From: Gryganskiella cystojenkinii
Lineage: Eukaryota; Mortierellomycota; Mortierellomycetes; Mortierellales; Mortierellaceae
Direction: 5' to 3'
NCBI GenBank assembly: GCA_015852425.1
Contig: JAAAIG010000324.1
Span: forward strand, 26,641-38,375
Length of the DNA stretch: 11,735 nucleotides
Below, piece after piece: positions 8,096 through 11,735 of the stretch; position 1 is the first letter of the stretch, and every line of letters starts with the position of its first letter. The notes beneath the pieces were generated by a model. It searched no databases and had not been told where the DNA came from. It was given only the letters and a program-made list of their open reading frames with translations. The position numbers were made by a program, and so were the translations under genes.

Positions 8096-9823
8096 TTAAT
8101 AAGATAAACCAAAAACAGGAGCTCTTGTTCGAGTAGAGTGTCTCATAATCAGAGATTTATCGCGTGTGCCCAGCGCAAAGTCACATATCCCAGGCCAGGT
8201 TCGCACCATCCAAGTGAGCTGAGGGCTTTTTTCGATCATTTCTCGGTCGAATGCACCTGTGATACCCCAGAGAGTACGGGTCGACAAAAAAGAAGCATCG
8301 TTCTCCATCGTGGCGGTAATTTTTGGTAAAGAACCCTGTGTATCGACATTTCCGATCCGGACAGTCTCCAGTCTTCTCAGGACCATAATGCGTTCCATAA
8401 ATTGTCCGTTCCTTTTCCGATCCTTTGAGAGCTGTAAAGATTGCAAGGAGATGGATTTTAGACCCACACAGGGCCATTGATCACGACGATGATGGCCTTG
8501 ACTAGCGATGCTCTGACTATTGTCGCCATTCCGCGCGGAACAATTTTCCGGACCCATCACCTCCACTTTGCTGGAGGTCTCTTTGGAATCGGTTCGAACT
8601 TGGTCACCATCACTCGTAACATCGATGACAAGATCATCCACAGTGAGCTCTGGCAAAGAGATCTCTGTTAGGTTAGGGCATAGCAGGAGGATTCGAGCAC
8701 CCATCCAAGGTTCGGTCACAGCGTCCATGCCAAAGACTGTCAAGGTCTTGAAATTACTCGTCAGGGCATCGAATACACTCCTATCCATGTGTCCTTTCCA
8801 AAGGTGAAGACGAGTAAGAGGAGGAAACGTAGACGACGACGACGACGGCGAAGAGGAAGGAAAACTATTGTGGTAGCAGTGGTTGTCGTTGTGAATATAA
8901 TTGGTGCTGGAGCTGGTGCTCCTATCCAAGATCTGAAGAATGTCGCTCGCCTCTAGAATTGGATAAAGAATAGCAATACTGTGGAGTAGAGAGCAAGGGC
9001 CACGAAGGCACGACCAGTCGAACTTTGGCTTGACACTTCGGGCGTTCCTAGATGCTTGAGGTCGAATCATCAGCGACTCAAGCTGGGGACATAAGACCAT
9101 TAGTCGATGGATATCCATGAGATCGAATCCGGTCGACTCGAGGACCTGTAGTGCCCGAATGTTTGTTGAGAATGGGGCCGGCGGGCTTGGAAAGTGTAAG
9201 CCCTGACCTTGCATTGACCCGTATCCTCCTGAGCGATGAGTCTCCACGGATTCCAAGAGTCGACAACAATCGATGGATAAGAACCGCAGCCGTGTACAAC
9301 CCTGAAGGACGGAGAGAACCAGGTCCTCAGGGTAGATGATCATGGTTGTGAGCGAGAGCTCTTCGAGCTCTGGGCAGGACCGTGGGAGTAGAGTAAGCAT
9401 AAAGGTCGTCTCGATGGAATCATTAAAGCTACTGAGAAAGAGTTTTCGAATTTTAGGATTACTGTCGAGTAGGTCTCGGGACCGAATGAGGTTGATGTCT
9501 GGTTTTATGTCATCGAGTTGGACTTGATGGGAGGATTCAATTGTGATTTCGGTCAGATTATGAACCAGAGGAATGATGTTTTGAAGGTAGGATGAACAAG
9601 GGAGTTTGACTTTGAGCGAACGAATGTGCTGAGCATAGAGTCGCATCGAGTCCAGAGGCGGTGTCCGGGAGTCGTTCTTGTCTTTGGGGTGGCGAGTTGG
9701 TGGAATGGTCCGGTAGAGGCGACAGTTGAAGAAGAGATGCCAATCCTTGCAGACCTGAGTGCATCTTGCGACATCCGTGGATCGGAGGTACAGAGTAATT
9801 TCGATGCTGATGTCGATGTTCAT
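8096..9823 (-). CDS. F-box/LRR-type protein, intact, single exon (575 aa)
   Basis: The first ATG in frame is at 9823 (MNIDISIEITLYL). The open frame extends upstream to a stop at 9871-9869 without another ATG, and the stop TAA is at 8098-8096. Residues 3-40 form an F-box-like segment (EITLYLRSTDVARCTQVCK, then DWHLFF, LYRTIP), expected to bind Skp1 in an SCF ubiquitin ligase. LRR-like segments follow: HIRSLKVKLPC, NPKIRKLFL, CPELEELSL, TRLRFLSIDCC, CPQLESLMIRP, LTRLHLWKG, CPNLTEISLPEL, RRLETVRIG. A Ser/Asn-rich stretch near residues 330-350 comes from a GAC-type microsatellite (8832-8846). The end has the family-like pattern LTWMVRTWPGICDFA. The LRR part would select the substrate, which is unknown. 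It has no stop or frameshift, unlike its three relatives here. No AATAAA is evident downstream. Confidence 0.82.
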   Translation of the reverse strand: MNIDISIEITLYLRSTDVARCTQVCKDWHLFFNCRLYRTIPPTRHPKDKNDSRTPPLDSMRLYAQHIRSLKVKLPCSSYLQNIIPLVHNLTEITIESSHQVQLDDIKPDINLIRSRDLLDSNPKIRKLFLSSFNDSIETTFMLTLLPRSCPELEELSLTTMIIYPEDLVLSVLQGCTRLRFLSIDCCRLLESVETHRSGGYGSMQGQGLHFPSPPAPFSTNIRALQVLESTGFDLMDIHRLMVLCPQLESLMIRPQASRNARSVKPKFDWSCLRGPCSLLHSIAILYPILEASDILQILDRSTSSSTNYIHNDNHCYHNSFPSSSPSSSSSTFPPLTRLHLWKGHMDRSVFDALTSNFKTLTVFGMDAVTEPWMGARILLLCPNLTEISLPELTVDDLVIDVTSDGDQVRTDSKETSSKVEVMGPENCSARNGDNSQSIASQGHHRRDQWPCVGLKSISLQSLQLSKDRKRNGQFMERIMVLRRLETVRIGNVDTQGSLPKITATMENDASFLSTRTLWGITGAFDREMIEKSPQLTWMVRTWPGICDFALGTRDKSLIMRHSTRTRAPVFGLSY

Positions 9824-10236
9824 CCTGTTTGACAATGAATTGTCCAAAAGATCATGAAGAGATGAGTTTTATGGCTGAAAAAAGAATGGGAAGAAGGCCG
9901 GAATGACATGGGACGGAGGAGTTTTTATTTTTAGGGTGCTCAGAAAAGGGACATGGTGAGAAACAGCAGCAAGGCAAGGGGAAAGGATAATGTCCGTGCG
10001 TGATGACTCTTCTGGGGATGTGCAAATGAGAATCGCCACTGCATACAGAGAACAGTTCGTTTGACAGTTCATCACATTGCCGCCTTGAAAGTTCCCTGGC
10101 TCCATATCGCCGTCGTCGAGAAAGAGGCTAGACATTTTTTTTAGAGAAGATACCAGAAATAATCATCAAAAGCGCGCGTGGTGGCAACAAATTGGGCAAA
10201 GAAAAGAGAGGCGAGGGAACAGCAATTATTTTTTTT
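9824..10236. other. Intergenic region upstream of the intact F-box gene
   Basis: About 0.4 kb. On the minus strand it holds pyrimidine-rich stretches, including TTCTTTTTTCAG near 9885, and an 88-codon ORF at 10135-9869 with no recognisable domain. It must contain the promoter and 5' leader of the F-box gene and the 3' end of the pseudogene to its right. The conserved 44-base leader found at the other two F-box starts is absent. Confidence 0.5.
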
Positions 10237-11640
10237 CTAAACTTGTTTCATTTTGTTTTCGGAAGCGTAATTCTGTAGTCTGGGCCAAGTCTCAAACATC
10301 CACCGGAGCCTCGGATCTTTTTGTAACTGTGGTCTTGCTAGACAACCTGGAGAAAAATTCCAGGACTCGATTTGTCCACGTCCGTCGATCGCCGTTGGCA
10401 TAAAGTCCAAACGAGTACTCGGGTTATTTTGAGACAAATTTGTTGAGGGCTACATTCTCGAGCCTCTGGAGAGCTCGAGACCAGAGAATTTCTCTTTCGC
10501 CCGGTTCGTGTGACCGACATCAAAGGACCAGATAAACTGTCGAATCTTGAGTTGCAGGAGATTGTTGGTGCAAGCCCAAGCGCGGCCCCTGCCCCGTTCA
10601 TGACCTTGACAGAAGAGAGATGACTATGACACCCTCTGACCCGAGATCGAGGTCAGGACCCAAATTGTCAGCAAAGACTTTAATATCGGAGGCTGGGCAA
10701 GCAAAATGGACGATATTTGGACAGGAAGTCAGGAAATGTTTGTAGGCCCAGCACTCGACTATGTTACACTCCAAGGGATCGAAACGTGTCGACCTCACCA
10801 TGACACTTGTCCCAATGGTACTTGGCATTAGAATCGGTTTTAGACTAGTTGAAGCCAAAGCCTTGAGGTTGCTGGCATGGAATAGTAATCGTCAAATCAG
10901 TGAGGCTCGGGAAGTCGACAAGAACAGGTCGAGGTTTCTTCCAACCTCGGTTTCCCAAAGTCAATTTTGCTACTTGAGGAATGTGACGGCCTGGTTGGAA
11001 GCACAAGAGTTGCCCTGGAGAAGGGTCGAACCGTGGCTGGGATAAAGGTCAAGGTTGATGCCAAAGGTCGGGTTTAAATTCGTGTATTAGCCACTTTCGA
11101 AGAACTCAAAGGTCTCAATCATGGGAAACAATGGTCCATCATCTTGTCCTTGTACCTGCTTATGCTAAGATTCCTCTGCGTGCTGTGGCTGATCTTGCAT
11201 CTCGACCAACAATGACGAAGGTGACGCCCCGGACAATGGCGGTAGGTATGATGAGAAAGTTCGTAGTGGTGGTGGAGACAACGGTGGCAGGTAAGACTGG
11301 AGGGCCAGATGTTGTTGCGATGGCTAAGAGGGTCTTGGTTGTCCTGGGTTGATTTTGCAGTGCTTGATCGAGATCCGAGAGAGTGGTCGTAGGCTAGGGG
11401 TCTGTAACAAGGCCAGACCCGTGTACCAAAGGAGAAGGAGCCCGAGCTTAAGTTCTTTCAAAGTTGAGAGACAATGATCCATGACCACGTTCAACCAAGC
11501 TGCGACCTACTGCTGGAAGGCTTTATGCCTGAAATCTCGAATCGAGCGAGGCCGCAACCAGACCTGCTACCGGTTTCAACCAGGATAAATATGCCATTGT
11601 TGGTACCTGAAAATGTGTCGCTTTTGCTTTTGTTGTTGTT
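10237..11640 (-). pseudogene. Decayed F-box/LRR pseudogene lacking its F-box end
   Basis: Read leftwards from about 11640, patches of LRR-like coding occur in changing frames. They are an Asn-rich tract NNNKSKS, LARFEISG, LNVVMDHCLSTLKELKLG, ETFEFFESG, QVAKLTLGNRGW with VDFPSLTDLTITIP, then CWAYKHFLTSCPNIVHFAC, RAWACTNNLLQLKI, LQRLENVALNKFV and finally LRWMFETWPRLQNYA, ending at TAG 10239-10237. The last patches match the C-terminal order of the intact gene (WPCVGLKSISL, LRRLETVRIG, LTWMVRTWPGI). Stops or frame changes separate the patches near 11090, 10850, 10600 and 10470. The leucine-rich C-terminal part is all there, but the F-box end is missing within the window. This is a former paralogue, now broken. 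Introns could account for a few shifts but not all. Confidence 0.68.
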
Positions 11641-11673
11641 GATAAGGAATTGTTTTATGGAATAAAGACAAAT

Positions 11674-11710
11674 CACTCCCCCCCGTAACAATCGCGGTCT
11701 ACGGGGGGTG
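11674..11710. repeat. GC-rich inverted repeat/hairpin, possible transposon terminus
   Basis: CCCCCCGTA at 11679-11687 pairs perfectly with TACGGGGGG at 11700-11708 across a 12-base loop. The flanks CAC (11674-11676) and TG (11709-11710) nearly extend it. It stands out against the surrounding AT-richer sequence and lies just where the F-box pseudogene loses its 5' part. A start such as CTCCCCCCCGT resembles terminal repeats of some Tc1/mariner-type elements and their MITEs. The other end, a target-site duplication and a transposase are not in the window, so this is only a candidate. Confidence 0.4.
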
Positions 11711-11735
11711 AAAATTTCTTGTGAGCACAAAGTTA

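Noticed and set aside
9824..9847. Longer start for the intact F-box gene at 9847
   Set aside because: That codon is TTG. The first ATG is at 9823, and its MNIDIS beginning matches the start seen in the related copies.
9869..10135. 88-codon minus-strand ORF between the F-box genes
   Set aside because: It has a fair start context but no family similarity, and it sits in what must be the F-box promoter and leader. I also considered it as an upstream exon of the F-box gene, but no splice pair gave a convincing join.

Overview
The window looks like nuclear DNA of an early-diverging filamentous fungus, most likely in the Mortierellaceae (Mortierella, Linnemannia and relatives). The grounds are short spliceosomal introns with GT...AG ends and CTAAC branch sites, an AATAAA signal, a NACHT protein with the style of linker and helical region I associate with Mortierellaceae, and several F-box/leucine-rich-repeat (LRR) sequences of a type that is multicopy in that family. 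No database search was run, so the taxon is an inference.

Layout: positions 1-582 (minus) hold the 5' part of a frameshifted F-box/LRR pseudogene that runs off the left edge. Positions 583-1559 are a divergent intergenic region with a CT-rich tract and three small upstream ORFs. Positions 1560-7349 (plus) carry one large NLR-like gene: four exons by my model, 1833 residues, with an N-terminal helical domain, an ARM-like helical region, a NACHT NTPase, sixteen 33-residue HEAT repeats and a 78-residue tail. Positions 7604-7948 hold a second, shorter F-box 5' fragment that is a direct repeat of 348-652. Positions 8096-9823 (minus) carry an intact single-exon F-box/LRR gene of 575 residues. Positions 10237 to about 11640 (minus) are a decayed F-box/LRR pseudogene without its F-box end, and beside it at 11674-11710 is a GC-rich hairpin that may be a transposon terminus.

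The window is therefore a repeat-rich accessory locus: one intact STAND/NLR receptor candidate embedded in a same-strand series of F-box/LRR copies, of which one is intact and three are broken. The NLR would be a signal-responsive NTPase whose HEAT array is the likely recognition part. The F-box protein would be a substrate adaptor of an SCF ubiquitin ligase. Nothing in the sequence proves that the two act together. The most interesting signals are the two variable positions (17 and 21) on one helix face of the HEAT repeats, the frame-preserving third intron of the NLR, and the pair of F-box fragments bracketing the NLR, whose non-coding leader is better conserved than the coding part.
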